A program made the translations under genes and the position numbers. A stretch of 64,000 nucleotides of DNA from Symbiobacterium thermophilum IAM 14863. GTDB taxonomy: Bacteria > Bacillota > Sulfobacillia > Symbiobacteriales > Symbiobacteriaceae. The stretch covers positions 1,116,001 to 1,180,000 of the forward strand of contig NC_006177.1 of assembly GCF_000009905.1 (NCBI RefSeq), written 5' to 3'. This document shows, piece by piece, positions 8,363 to 17,003 of the stretch; positions within the stretch are counted from its first letter, which is position 1, and each line of letters starts with the position of its first letter. The notes under the pieces were generated by a model, which saw only the letters and a list, made by a program, of their open reading frames with translations, was not told where the DNA came from and ran no database searches.

Positions 8363-8665
8363 GTGCCGATCGCCTGTCGCTTCGCGCGGAGGGGCATGCT
8401 GGTCGCACCGCGCCGGCTGACCGCTCCCGGGGGGCCTGTTTCCCGGGTTGAGGGCTCCACGGCCGGTTCCGGGGGTGACCGGAGCGGCGGACGCGATCCG
8501 ATCGTCGAGCTGCTGGCCGAACTCCGGGGACGTGCGGTGACGCTGCAGGTGGGGCAGCGGCTGCTCACCGGCCGGCTCATCCTGGCCGACCCCGTGGTGA
8601 TCGTGGACGGGCAGGGCCGCGCGACGTGCGCGCGGCCGGAGGCGGTGGTGGCGGTGACGTTCTGA
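8363..8665 (+). CDS. Small beta-rich hypothetical protein, divergent paralogue
   Basis: This 100-residue protein has a basic, low-complexity N-terminal 45 residues and a C-terminal domain (about residues 46-100) that starts [13 protein letters not shown] and ends with [11 protein letters not shown]. That domain resembles the 64-residue protein on the opposite strand. The strand pattern ([22 protein letters not shown]) looks Sm-like. GTG at 8363 is chosen because AGGAGGGGAGG lies just upstream; the frame stays open much further without a site. It may be co-regulated with its divergent partner from the 112-base gap between them. Confidence 0.55.
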   Translation: MPIACRFARRGMLVAPRRLTAPGGPVSRVEGSTAGSGGDRSGGRDPIVELLAELRGRAVTLQVGQRLLTGRLILADPVVIVDGQGRATCARPEAVVAVTF

Positions 8666-8686
8666 GCGGCGCGGATACACGAAGGC

Positions 8687-8716
8687 TTGGCTCGCCGGCG
8701 GCGCCGCAGGTATACT
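8687..8716 (+). promoter_or_regulatory. Probable sigma-A promoter for pgi
   Basis: TTGGCT at 8687-8692 and TATACT at 8711-8716 are 18 bases apart, about 36 bases before the pgi start. Confidence 0.6.
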
Positions 8717-8751
8717 GTGATCTGAACACTTGGAGCCTGGAGGGGGTCCTG

Positions 8752-10098
8752 TTGAGTTCTTCGCTGCGTTTCACCGTCTCGCCGTCTCTGCTCGGTCCCC
8801 ATCCCCACGAACTGACGTACCAGGCCGAGGCCATCCGGATCGCCCACCGGATGCTTCACGAACGGACAGGCCCGGGCGCCGGGTTCACCGGCTGGCTGGA
8901 CCTGCCCGAGCGCTACGACCGCGAGGAGTTCCGCCGCATCCAGGAGGCGGCCGCGCGCATTCGCGGCGATTCCGACGTCCTGGTGGTCATCGGGATCGGC
9001 GGCTCCTACCTGGGGGCGCGGGCAACCGTCGAGGCGCTCGGGCACGCCTTCCACAACCTGTTGCCTCCCGAGCGCCGCGGGGCGCCCCAGATCTTCTTCG
9101 CCGGCACCGACCTGAGCCCGCGCTATCTGACGGAACTGCTCGACGTGCTGGAGGACCGGGAGGTATCGCTCAACGTCGTCTCCAAGTCCGGGACAACCAC
9201 GGAGCCGGCCATCGCCTTCCGGCTGCTGCGGAACTGGATGGAGCGCCGGTACGGCAAGGAGGGCGCGCGCCGGCGCATCTACGCGACCACCGACGCCGCC
9301 CGGGGCGCGCTGAAGCAGCTGGCAGACGCCGAGGGGTACACCCGGTTCGTCATCCCCGACGACGTCGGCGGCCGCTACTCGGTGCTCACGGCCGTGGGCC
9401 TGCTGCCGATCGCCGCCGCCGGCATCGATATCGACGCGCTCATGGCCGGCGCCGCCGCGGCCGCCGCGGCGTACAGCGACCCGGATCTCGAGCGGAACCC
9501 GTGCTACCAGTACGCCGCCGCCCGCAACGCCCTCTATCGCAAGGGCATGACGACGGAGGTGCTGGTCACCTACGAGCCCGCCCTGAAGGCGACGGCCGAG
9601 TGGTGGAAGCAGCTGTTCGGCGAGTCGGAGGGGAAGGACGGCAAGGGCATCTTCCCCGCCGCCGCGGCCTTCACCACCGACCTGCACTCCTTGGGCCAGT
9701 ATATCCAGGAGGGCATGCGGAACCTGTTCGAGACGGTGGTGCACGTGGAACGGCCGTCCGTCGACATCCCGCTGCCCCCCGGCGACGAGGGCGACGGCCT
9801 GGGCTTCCTGGGCGGCCAGACGCTGCACCACGTGAACCACACCGCGTTCCTCGCCACCCGGCTGGCCCACACCGAGGGAGGCGTGCCCAACCTCACCCTC
9901 ACCCTGCCGGAGCTCACGCCCTACCATTACGGCTACATGCTCTACTTCTTCATGAAGGCCTGCGCGATCAGCGGGTATCTGCTGGGGGTCAACCCCTTCG
10001 ACCAGCCCGGCGTCGAGGCGTACAAGCAGAACATGTACGCGCTGCTGGGCAAGCCGGGGTTCGAGGCCCGCCGGGCCGAGATCGAGGAACGCCTCTAG
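8752..10098 (+). CDS. pgi: Glucose-6-phosphate isomerase
   Basis: This 448-residue cytoplasmic enzyme interconverts glucose-6-phosphate and fructose-6-phosphate. Landmarks are [14 protein letters not shown] (phosphate-binding SIS region, about residue 80), [12 protein letters not shown] (about residue 144), [17 protein letters not shown], and the C-terminal lysine in [11 protein letters not shown]. Length matches the short Gram-positive and thermophile form of the family. TTG at 8752 is the start, since GGAGGGGG precedes it by six bases. The gene is monocistronic between its own promoter and a strong hairpin. Confidence 0.95.
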   Translation: MSSSLRFTVSPSLLGPHPHELTYQAEAIRIAHRMLHERTGPGAGFTGWLDLPERYDREEFRRIQEAAARIRGDSDVLVVIGIGGSYLGARATVEALGHAFHNLLPPERRGAPQIFFAGTDLSPRYLTELLDVLEDREVSLNVVSKSGTTTEPAIAFRLLRNWMERRYGKEGARRRIYATTDAARGALKQLADAEGYTRFVIPDDVGGRYSVLTAVGLLPIAAAGIDIDALMAGAAAAAAAYSDPDLERNPCYQYAAARNALYRKGMTTEVLVTYEPALKATAEWWKQLFGESEGKDGKGIFPAAAAFTTDLHSLGQYIQEGMRNLFETVVHVERPSVDIPLPPGDEGDGLGFLGGQTLHHVNHTAFLATRLAHTEGGVPNLTLTLPELTPYHYGYMLYFFMKACAISGYLLGVNPFDQPGVEAYKQNMYALLGKPGFEARRAEIEERL

Positions 10099-10125
10099 GG
10101 CTAGGAAGTCGGATCACACACAAAA

Positions 10126-10156
10126 GCGGCGCCCCCGCATGTGCCGGGGGCGCCGC
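10126..10156. terminator. Bidirectional hairpin between pgi and the RRM gene
   Basis: GCGGCGCCCCCG pairs with CGGGGGCGCCGC around a short loop. Preceding AAAA supplies a U-tract for the minus-strand transcript, so it may serve both convergent genes. Confidence 0.75.
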
Positions 10157-10176
10157 CGTGCGATTGGCGCCGGACG

Positions 10177-10437
10177 TTACGCGCGAGCCGGGCGGCTCTG
10201 GGCCAGGTTGACGGTCAGAACACGGCCGTTGTACGGCTGGCCGTTCAGGGCCTCGATGGCCCCGGCGGCCGCCTCCTCTTCCATGTCCACGAACCCGAAC
10301 CCGCGGCTGCGGCGGGTCTCCCGGTCCAGGACGATCTTCGACCGCTTCACTTCCCCGTACGGGGCGAAGAGCGCCTCCAGTTCCTCATCCGTGGTAGCCC
10401 AGGGCAGATTCCCGACGAAAATGCTCACAACGGCCAA
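10177..10437 (-). CDS. RRM-domain RNA-binding protein
   Basis: The 86-residue protein is a single RNA recognition motif. RNP2 is IFVGNL (residues 6-11) and RNP1 is RGFGFVDM (about 45-52), with the aromatic residues that stack on RNA bases in place. TTG at 10437 is the start, with AGGAGG eight bases upstream. Small single-RRM proteins of this type occur in cyanobacteria and several other bacteria, where some respond to cold; its role here is unknown. Basic tail (SRPARA). Confidence 0.88.
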   Translation of the reverse strand: MAVVSIFVGNLPWATTDEELEALFAPYGEVKRSKIVLDRETRRSRGFGFVDMEEEAAAGAIEALNGQPYNGRVLTVNLAQSRPARA

Positions 10438-10545
10438 GTCTGACAGCCTCCTAAGTGAGAGTCACGGACCCGGCATACCTCTTCGCCCTTGCGACCGAGA
10501 AACCTGCCGCTTCGGCGAAATTTGCTGCCGGGCTGCGGCAGCGGG

Positions 10546-11097
10546 CTACCGGAGCAGGAGTGCGCCGATGACCAGCGAGGCGACCACGCCGTAGATGGGG
10601 GAGAGCTTCAGGTACTGCACCGAGATGAAGTAGGCGGCGGCGATGCCGAAGGGCAGCCAGCTCAGGAGCCCCGTGCCCTTGGGCTGGAAGGCGTAGCCGG
10701 CGAAGTCCCAGGCGAGCATCGCGAGCATCACGAAGACCACCGGACGGATGCCGTTTACCATCCCCTTCAGGACCGGGCTGTCCTTGAACCGGAGCATCAG
10801 CCCCGCCAGGGCGATCATGATCAGCCCGACGGGCAGGGTCACGGCGAGCAGGGCGACGATCGCACCCGGCCATCCGGCCACCCGGTAGCCGATGTACATG
10901 GTCAGCTTGGTCGCGATGGGCCCGGGCAGCGCGTTCCCCATGGCCAGGGCTGTTCCGAACTCTTCCCGGCTCACCCAGGCGAACACTTCCACGGCCTCGT
11001 GCTCGTACAGGGGGACGATGGACGGCCCTCCGCCGAACCCCAGGAGCGTCGCACGGCCAAAACCGATGAACAGGTCAAGCAGGGTCTTCCACTGCAT
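10546..11097 (-). CDS. Single-domain chromate transporter family protein
   Basis: This 183-residue membrane protein carries one CHR domain: FIGFGRATLLGFGGGPSIVPLYEHEAV, then EEFGTALAMGNALPGPIATKL and IGYRVAGWPGAIVALLAVTLP. Short CHR proteins are normally made in pairs from adjacent genes, but no partner CHR gene lies on either side here. Six or so hydrophobic segments are visible. The ATG at 11097 follows GGTAGG by nine bases. It may be a homodimer, or its partner may be elsewhere. Chromate or another oxyanion is the family substrate; this is not proven for orphan members. Confidence 0.82.
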   Translation of the reverse strand: MQWKTLLDLFIGFGRATLLGFGGGPSIVPLYEHEAVEVFAWVSREEFGTALAMGNALPGPIATKLTMYIGYRVAGWPGAIVALLAVTLPVGLIMIALAGLMLRFKDSPVLKGMVNGIRPVVFVMLAMLAWDFAGYAFQPKGTGLLSWLPFGIAAAYFISVQYLKLSPIYGVVASLVIGALLLR

Positions 11098-11238
11098 CGC
11101 GACCAACCTACCTTTCCGGGATGTGATGAGGAGCGTGACCGATCGAAGGGCGGATCTGCGACAGCCGGCGAATCTTCTCTGCAGGTAAGTTTCAGGCTTG
11201 GAGAGAAGTTCTCCTGTCGGAGCGAGGAGGAATGCAGG

Positions 11239-12687
11239 ATGAACGACCTCTGGGCCATCCTCTTGGCCTTCGGTTACGTCGGCGGCGTGGTGGCGGTGGG
11301 CGAGGTCGGATACCGCATGGGGCTGCCGCGCCCCATCGCCCGCAAGGTGGTGCACGTGGGCGCGGGTCTGTGGATCATCGGCACGCTGCTGGTCTTCGAG
11401 AACCGCTACCTGGCGGCGGTCCCGCCCGCGCTGTCCGCCGCGGCCAACTGGGTCGTTCACCGCCGGCGGCTCCTCGGGGCCGTGGAGGCCGACGCGGACA
11501 ACCTGGGAACCGTCTGGTTCGCGGTCTCCTTCGCGCTGCTGGTCCTGCTGGCCTGGGAGGAGCCCGCCGCCATGCTGGGCGGCGTGCTCGCCATGACCCT
11601 GGGCGACGCCGCTGCGTCCACGGTGGGGCTGCGCCTCGGGCGACGGCCGTACGCCACCCTGGGCGGCCGCACCAAGAGCCTGGAGGGCTCCCTGGCCATG
11701 TTCGCCGTGACGCTGTCGACCCTCCTCGTCGTGCTGCGCCTCTTCGCACCAGATCTGGCCGCCCCGGCCCTGGCCGGGCTGGCCCTCCTGGGGGCTGTGG
11801 CCGCATCGTGTGCGGAGGCGCTGGGCATCAAGGGGCTGGACAACCTCTGGGTACCTCTCGGCACCGGGTTCGTGGTCTGGAGCGGGCTGAACCTCGTCAC
11901 GCCCCTCCTGCCGGCCCTGGGCCTGGGTTCCCTGCTGGCGTCCCTGATCGGGCTGGCCGCCTGGCGGAAGGGCGCCCTCACACCCAGCGGAGTGCTGGGG
12001 GCCATCCTCACGGGCACGGCGGTGTTCGGACTGGGCGGCTGGCCCGGCGGGCTCGCCCTGGTCGCGTTCTTCGTGTCGGGCAGCCTGCTGTCCCGGCTGT
12101 TTCGGCAGCGGAAGGCCGTGGTCGAGGCCGACTTCGCCAAGACCGGCACGCGCGACCTGGGTCAGGCCCTCGCCAACGGCGTGGTGGCGGCGGTCGCCGC
12201 CGTGGCCTACACGGCCACCGGGCAGGCCGCCTGGATGGGCGCCATCCTGGGCAGCCTGGCGGCCGCCGCGGCGGACACCTGGGCCACGGAGCTGGGGGTG
12301 CTGGCCCGCTCGGCACCCCGGCTCATCACGACCTTCAAGCCCGTGCCTCCGGGTACCAGCGGCGCCGTCTCCGTGGGCGGCACGCTGGCCGCCGTGGGCG
12401 GCGGGCTCTTCATCGCCCTGGTCGGCGCCCTGGCGGATCCCCGCTGGTGGCGCCTCCTGCCCTGGGTGACCCTGGCCGGCCTCGCCGGCTCCTTCCTGGA
12501 CTCGCTGCTGGGGGCGACCCTGCAGGGCGTGTACTGGTGCCCGCAGTGCGGGAAGGAGACGGAGCGGCCGGTGCACGGGTGCGGCAGCCGGACCCGCCTG
12601 CACCGGGGGCTGCAGGTCGTCAGCAACGACCTGGTCAACCTGCTGGCCACCGTCGTCGGGGGGCTGGTGGGGTTCCTGATGGTGTAG
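11239..12687 (+). CDS. Fused phytol/dolichol-kinase-like and DUF92 (TMEM19-family) membrane protein
   Basis: This 482-residue polytopic protein joins two families. Residues 1 to about 220 match the CTP-dependent phytol/dolichol kinase family: RKVVHVGAGLWI, EADADNLGTVWF, MTLGDAAASTVGLRLGRRPY and GGRTKSLEGSLAMF. From about residue 240 to the end is DUF92: WRKGALTPSGVLGAILTG, GTRDLGQALANGVVAA, AAADTWATELGVL and TSGAVSVGGTLAAVGGG, followed by a small cysteine motif (CPQCGKETERPVHGCG). In plants and cyanobacteria the separate VTE5-like and VTE6-like proteins phosphorylate phytol and phytyl phosphate in turn. A bifunctional isoprenoid-alcohol kinase is therefore a reasonable inference. Start ATG, eight bases after GCGAGGAGG. 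Confidence 0.8.
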   Translation: MNDLWAILLAFGYVGGVVAVGEVGYRMGLPRPIARKVVHVGAGLWIIGTLLVFENRYLAAVPPALSAAANWVVHRRRLLGAVEADADNLGTVWFAVSFALLVLLAWEEPAAMLGGVLAMTLGDAAASTVGLRLGRRPYATLGGRTKSLEGSLAMFAVTLSTLLVVLRLFAPDLAAPALAGLALLGAVAASCAEALGIKGLDNLWVPLGTGFVVWSGLNLVTPLLPALGLGSLLASLIGLAAWRKGALTPSGVLGAILTGTAVFGLGGWPGGLALVAFFVSGSLLSRLFRQRKAVVEADFAKTGTRDLGQALANGVVAAVAAVAYTATGQAAWMGAILGSLAAAAADTWATELGVLARSAPRLITTFKPVPPGTSGAVSVGGTLAAVGGGLFIALVGALADPRWWRLLPWVTLAGLAGSFLDSLLGATLQGVYWCPQCGKETERPVHGCGSRTRLHRGLQVVSNDLVNLLATVVGGLVGFLMV

Positions 12688-12727
12688 CCGGCCGCGCGGC
12701 GGCGCGAACCGTCCGCAGGATAGAGAT

Positions 12728-12754
12728 GGGAGGGGGCTGATCAGGCCCCCTCCC
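12728..12754. terminator. Hairpin between convergent genes
   Basis: GGGAGGGGGC pairs with GCCCCCTCCC across the palindromic loop CTGATCAG. It lies between the fused kinase-like gene and the convergent membrane-protein gene. Confidence 0.6.
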
Positions 12755-12767
12755 TGGCTATGTGCGC

Positions 12768-13235
12768 TCAGAACAGATCGATGACCGCGATGGCGCCCGT
12801 CGTCACCGCCCCGACCAGCACGCCGGCAATCGCCACCCCTGCGGCCATGGACAGCGCCGTCAGCATGAGCGGCATCCGCATCAGGTTGGCCACGGCCGCG
12901 CCGGTCCACAGGCCGGTGCCGGGGATCGGGATCCCGATCAGCAGCGCCAGACCGAGCCAGCCGTAGCGCCGCACCTTCGCCTCATGCCGCTCCGCCGCGC
13001 GGTCGATGCGCGCCAGGATGCGGGCCGCCCACGGCACCAGCTGGGCGATGCGCCGGAGCATGTACATGATGAAGATGATCAGCGGCACCTGGAGCACGTT
13101 GCCCAGGACGCCGAGCGCGACGGCAACCGCCGGATCCAGTCCGCTGACGATACCCACGGGGATGCCGAAGCGCAGTTCCAGGAACGGGATGGCCGAGATG
13201 GCCATCACCTTCAGAGCAGCGCTCCAGTTGAACAC
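12768..13235 (-). CDS. Small multidrug-export-like membrane protein (COG2426 type)
   Basis: This 155-residue protein has about four hydrophobic segments. It carries the pattern AISAIPFLELRFGIPVG near the start and GLALLIGIPIPGTGLWTGAAVANLM near residue 105, typical of the family annotated 'putative small multidrug export protein'. That name rests on little experiment. GTG at 13235 is chosen because GGGAGGG lies seven bases upstream; a TTG 57 bases earlier has no site. Monocistronic. Confidence 0.75.
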   Translation of the reverse strand: MFNWSAALKVMAISAIPFLELRFGIPVGIVSGLDPAVAVALGVLGNVLQVPLIIFIMYMLRRIAQLVPWAARILARIDRAAERHEAKVRRYGWLGLALLIGIPIPGTGLWTGAAVANLMRMPLMLTALSMAAGVAIAGVLVGAVTTGAIAVIDLF

Positions 13236-13392
13236 CAGGAACCCTCCCGGGTTGGCGGTGTCGGCGCGGCGGAGCCGCGTCACGAACACCAATTTACCAG
13301 CGGCCGCCTCATTCCGTCAACGTGGGGGTGGAGCCGCCGTCTCTCCGTTAGACGGGCCCCGTCCGCGCGCGGTTGCGCGGGCCCGCCCGGGC

Positions 13393-14184
13393 CTAGCGCA
13401 GCACCCGGATGTGCCCGTTCATGTCCACGCCGTAGGTGCGGATCAGGTCGTCCAGCAGGAGAAATCGGTAGCCCTGTTCCCGCAGCGAGCGGATGATGGC
13501 CGGCAGCGCCTGGTCGGTCTGCTTGCAGGAGTCGCTGGCGTGCATCAGGATGATGGCGCCGGGGTGGGCCAGCCGGACGGTGCGGTTCACGATGCGGTCC
13601 ACCCCCGGGTTCTTCCAGTCCAGCGAATCCACGGACCAGATGACCGTCGCGTAGCCCAGGTCCTTCGCCGCCTGCACCGAGGCCTCGTTGAACGCGCCGT
13701 TGGGCGGCCGGATGTAGGTGGGGTCCCGGCCCGTCAGCTCCTTCAGGATCGCGTGGGCGGCGGCGATGTTCCGGGCAGCGCCCTCGCGGCCCAGCGTGTT
13801 GAGGTCGACGTGCGCGTGGCCGTGGGACTCGATCTCGTGGCCGTCCGCCTGGATCTGTTTCACCAGCTCCGCGTGATTCTTCGCCCAGGGGCCCGAGAGG
13901 AAGAAGGTCGCGGGCACCTTCTCGTTACGCAGTACCTCCAGCACCTTGGGAGCCATCTGGTTTCCCCACGAGATGTCGAAGGTGAGGGCGACCACCTTGT
14001 CCTCGGTCCTGGCGGAGTAAATCGGACGCAGGGTGGGCTGCAGCGAGGCGCTCACCGGCGCGGCGTCGTTGCGCTCCGTCACCCGTGCCCGGGCCGTTCC
14101 GGCGGGCAGGGCCAGAGCCGCGCCCATCAGGACCGCGGCCAGGAGAAGCGCCCTCCTGCGGGTCGGCGTGCGGTGCATCTTCAT
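13393..14184 (-). CDS. pdaB: Polysaccharide deacetylase, PdaB-like sporulation type
   Basis: This 263-residue exported protein should remove acetyl groups from cell-wall or spore-cortex polysaccharide. A signal peptide (basic TPTRRR then a hydrophobic run ending near ARA) precedes a NodB domain. Motif 1 is LTFDISWG, which has Ile where classic deacetylases have the second Asp; this variant is characteristic of PdaB. The metal histidines lie in SHGHAHVD, and RPPNGAFN, WSVDSLDW and ILMHASD complete the site. The ATG at 14184 has GGGAGGGG upstream. In Bacillus, PdaB is needed to keep spores intact; that role is inferred here. Confidence 0.82.
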   Translation of the reverse strand: MKMHRTPTRRRALLLAAVLMGAALALPAGTARARVTERNDAAPVSASLQPTLRPIYSARTEDKVVALTFDISWGNQMAPKVLEVLRNEKVPATFFLSGPWAKNHAELVKQIQADGHEIESHGHAHVDLNTLGREGAARNIAAAHAILKELTGRDPTYIRPPNGAFNEASVQAAKDLGYATVIWSVDSLDWKNPGVDRIVNRTVRLAHPGAIILMHASDSCKQTDQALPAIIRSLREQGYRFLLLDDLIRTYGVDMNGHIRVLR

Positions 14185-14356
14185 GCCCCTCCCTTGGCGA
14201 GACTTCGCAAGGCTGCCCAAAGTGTGCGTGCGGCGCCCGCGTCCCATACCTCGCGGCCTCCGGCGAATATTGGTACGCCTGGCAGGGTGCGGACAGGAAC
14301 GGCGCAACAGGTGAAGAATAGTCACTCATGCAAGAAGTTTGAAAGGGGAGCGGGAG

Positions 14357-15994
14357 ATGAGCTTTGCGCATGCGGGGAAGCTGGTCGCCCGGGCGCTGCG
14401 CAACGAGGGCGTGGAGGTCGTCTTCACCCTCTGCGGCGGCCACGTGATGTCCATCTACGACGGCTGCCTGGATGAAGGGATCCGGGTGGTGGACGTGCGG
14501 CACGAGCAGACGGCGGCGTTCGCCGCCGACGCCTGGTCCCGCCTGACCGGCCGTCCCGGCGTCGCCATCCTGACGGCCGGCCCGGGGGTCACCAACGCGG
14601 TGACCGGCATCGCCAACGCCTACCGCGCCCAGTCGCCGATGGTGGTGATCGGCGGGCAGGGGCCCCGCAGCCTGGCGGGCAAGGGCGCGCTCCAGGAGAT
14701 GGACGTGCTCTCCGTCATCCGCCCCATCACCAAGGGGCAGGTCTCCATCTCCGATCCGGCGCGCATCCCGGAGATCGTCTCCTGGGCCTTCCGGACGGCC
14801 ATGTCGGGCGTGCCGGGGCCGGTCTACCTGGAGATGCCGCTGGACCTGCTGTTTGCGCCGTGGGAGGACGGCGGCTCCCGCCTGCCGGCCCCCTACCCCG
14901 GGCGGCCGGCCATGCCGGGGGACGAAAGCCGCGTGGCGGCGGCGGCGGAGCTGCTGCGCGCGGCGGAGCGGCCGGTGGTCCTGATCGGCAGCCAGGTGCG
15001 CTGGTCCCCGCACTGGCAGGCGGCCCGGGAGTTCGCCGAAAAGGTGGGCGCGCCGGTCTATGTCTCGGGCATGGCCCGGGGCCTGTTGCCTCCCCGCTGG
15101 GCGCGTTCCCGCAAGGCTGCCCTGGCGGAGGCCGACGTCGCCCTGGTCTTCGGCACGCCCCTCGATTTCCGCCTGGGTTACGGCGGCTCTCCCGTGTGGA
15201 ACGAACAGTGCAGGCTGATCCAGGTGGACCTGGACCCGGCAGAACCCGGCCGCAACCGGGACGCGGCGGTGGCCATTCCCGGGGACAGCGGCACGGTGAT
15301 GATGCAGCTGCTGGCCTTGGGCGACCTGGGCGCCGGCCGGCCCGCGCGCCGGGCGTGGCTGGAACGGCTGGAGGCGGAGGAGGAGAAGCGGCTGGCCCGG
15401 ATGCAGCCGGACCTCACCAGCGAGGCCATGCCCGTCAATCCCCTGCGGCTGTGCGCCGAGATCGACCGGGCCCTGCCGGAGGACGCGATCCTCATCGGGG
15501 ACGGCGGCGACTTCGTGGCGACCGCGGCCAACGTGGTGCGGGTGCGCCGCTACCCGGCGGGCTGGATGGACCCCGGGCCGCTGGGCACGCTCGGGATCGG
15601 CATGGGGTTCGCCATGGCCGCGCGGCTGGCGCACCCGGACGTGCCCGTCGTCCTCCTGCTCGGCGACGGCACCGCAGGGCTCAACCTGATGGAGGTGGAG
15701 GCGGCGGTGCGGCAGAACCTGCCCTTCGTTGTGGTGGTGGGCAACGATGCCGGCTGGACCCAGATCCGCCGCGGCCAGGTGGAGATGTTCGGCAGCGAAC
15801 GCGCACCGGCCACGGCTCTCAGCTACACCCGCTACGAGCGGGTGGCCGAGGCCCTGGGCGGACACGGCATCTGGGTGGAGCGGCCGGAGGAGATCGGGCC
15901 TGCCCTCCGGCAGGCGCTGGCAGCGGACCGGCTGACCGTGATCAACGTGAAGATGGGCGGCAGCGACTTCCGGGCGGGCGCGATCAGCGTGTAG
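14357..15994 (+). CDS. Thiamine-diphosphate-dependent enzyme, acetolactate-synthase-like
   Basis: This 545-residue protein has the three-domain ThDP-enzyme layout. The catalytic glutamate lies in [13 protein letters not shown] (about residue 50). The central domain contains [11 protein letters not shown]. The cofactor motif is [31 protein letters not shown] near residue 440. Relatives include acetolactate synthase, oxalyl-CoA decarboxylase, benzoylformate decarboxylase and 2-hydroxyacyl-CoA lyase. No small regulatory subunit gene (ilvN) is adjacent, so a biosynthetic acetolactate synthase is less likely. The ATG at 14357 sits behind GGGAGCGGGAG. It is divergent from pdaB. Confidence 0.82.
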   Translation: MSFAHAGKLVARALRNEGVEVVFTLCGGHVMSIYDGCLDEGIRVVDVRHEQTAAFAADAWSRLTGRPGVAILTAGPGVTNAVTGIANAYRAQSPMVVIGGQGPRSLAGKGALQEMDVLSVIRPITKGQVSISDPARIPEIVSWAFRTAMSGVPGPVYLEMPLDLLFAPWEDGGSRLPAPYPGRPAMPGDESRVAAAAELLRAAERPVVLIGSQVRWSPHWQAAREFAEKVGAPVYVSGMARGLLPPRWARSRKAALAEADVALVFGTPLDFRLGYGGSPVWNEQCRLIQVDLDPAEPGRNRDAAVAIPGDSGTVMMQLLALGDLGAGRPARRAWLERLEAEEEKRLARMQPDLTSEAMPVNPLRLCAEIDRALPEDAILIGDGGDFVATAANVVRVRRYPAGWMDPGPLGTLGIGMGFAMAARLAHPDVPVVLLLGDGTAGLNLMEVEAAVRQNLPFVVVVGNDAGWTQIRRGQVEMFGSERAPATALSYTRYERVAEALGGHGIWVERPEEIGPALRQALAADRLTVINVKMGGSDFRAGAISV

Positions 15995-16059
15995 GCGCGG
16001 CAGGGCCCGCCGGCCCAATCTCGACCTGGTCCGGGCCTGATGTGACGTGACCAATCCGA

Positions 16060-16087
16060 GCCCGCCGTCGCAGCCCCGATGGCGGGC
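16060..16087 (+). terminator. Weak terminator after the ThDP enzyme
   Basis: GCCCGCC at 16060-16066 pairs with GGCGGGC at 16081-16087, followed by TTCG. The stem is short and the loop long. Confidence 0.4.
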
Positions 16088-16115
16088 TTCGCCGCTTCAA
16101 GGGGGAGGGGACTGC

Positions 16116-16436
16116 ATGAACGAGCTCCAGCTGCTCTTCCAGGCGCTGGCCTCGCTCCTGCCCGAGGCCATCTTGTCGCGGGTGCTCACCTACGCCGCCA
16201 TCACGGCGGCCCTGGTGGCCCTGCTCCGGCGCATCCCGTGGTTCGAGGCCCGCCGCCAGGTGGCCGCGCCCGTGGCCGCCGTCGTGCTCGGCCAGGGATT
16301 CGGCTGGCTGGCGGTGGGGTTCGATACGGCCCAGTGGGGCACCGCCGTCGGGGCGGGAGTGGTCATCGCCCTGGCCGCCGTCGGCGGGTACAGCGGCACC
16401 AAGAACGTGGCGCAGCATGTCCGCAAGGCTTCCTAG
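16116..16436 (+). CDS. Small holin-like membrane protein (106 aa)
   Basis: The protein has three to four hydrophobic stretches (LTYAAITAALVALL, VAAPVAAVVLGQGFGWLAVGF, AVGAGVVIALAAVGGYSG) and a basic tail (QHVRKAS). Size and layout resemble phage-type holins of Firmicutes, but no lysis enzyme or phage gene is nearby. The ATG follows GGGGGAGGGG by five bases. The gene abuts the broken phosphatase. Function unproven. Confidence 0.6.
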   Translation: MNELQLLFQALASLLPEAILSRVLTYAAITAALVALLRRIPWFEARRQVAAPVAAVVLGQGFGWLAVGFDTAQWGTAVGAGVVIALAAVGGYSGTKNVAQHVRKAS

Positions 16437-17003
16437 GCAACACGTCTACAGATCGGGTCACGGGTGCGTCCGGTCAACCGAAGCCCGGCACCCTTCCCAG
16501 TGGGATCTCGACCCGGAAGGCTGGCCGGCGCTTGAACGGCTGGCCGGCCTTCCGCACTGGGCCTCGGCCTGCCGGATCGTGAGCAGCACGGAGCTGAAGG
16601 CCGTCAGAACGGCGGAGTGCCTCGCCCGGCGGAACCGGCTTCCACCGCCGGAGGCCGTCAGCGCCCTGGGCGAGCGGCACAAGGGTTCCGTCGTGCCGAA
16701 CCATGCAGGGGTCGTCGTGAGGCTGTTCCGGTTTCCGAGCCAGCCGGCGGCGCAGGGGTGGGAGACCGTCCGCGCGGCGTTGGCCGCTTCGACCACGCGG
16801 TCACGGCGCTGGTGGAGGCCGCCCGGGGGCGGGACATCATCGTGGTCTCCCACGGCATCGTGCTGTCGCTCGTCCTGATCCGGCTCCGTGGGCAGGACCG
16901 GGTCGATCCGGCCGACTGGGCGCGGATCCGCATGCCGGACTGCCGCGTCGTGGACACCGACGCCATGCAGGTGGTGCAGCCCTTCGGGGCGTGGGGAGGG
17001 TGA
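16437..17003 (+). pseudogene. Histidine phosphatase (phosphoglycerate-mutase-like) pseudogene
   Basis: Two reading frames together give most of a histidine phosphatase. The first frame (to about 16785) reads HPSQWDLDPEGWPALERLAGL, then IVSSTELKAVRTAECLARR. The second, in a different frame, reads FDHAVTALVEAARGRDIIVVSHGIVLSLVLIRLRG, with the conserved second-histidine motif VSHG. The frames change near 16780-16790. The N-terminal RHG motif is also lost: the bases around 16448-16462 would give it only after small indels. No start or ribosome site is convincing. It is a decayed gene rather than a sequencing artefact if both lesions are real. Confidence 0.7.

Noticed and set aside
10546-12909. 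787-codon minus-strand frame running through the fused kinase-like gene
   Set aside because: Only its last 183 codons are a real gene (chromate transporter). The rest is the antisense shadow of 11239-12687.
16116-16436. Prophage remnant because of the holin-like protein
   Set aside because: No integrase, lysin, capsid or attachment-like repeats are nearby, and single holin-like proteins are common in chromosomes.
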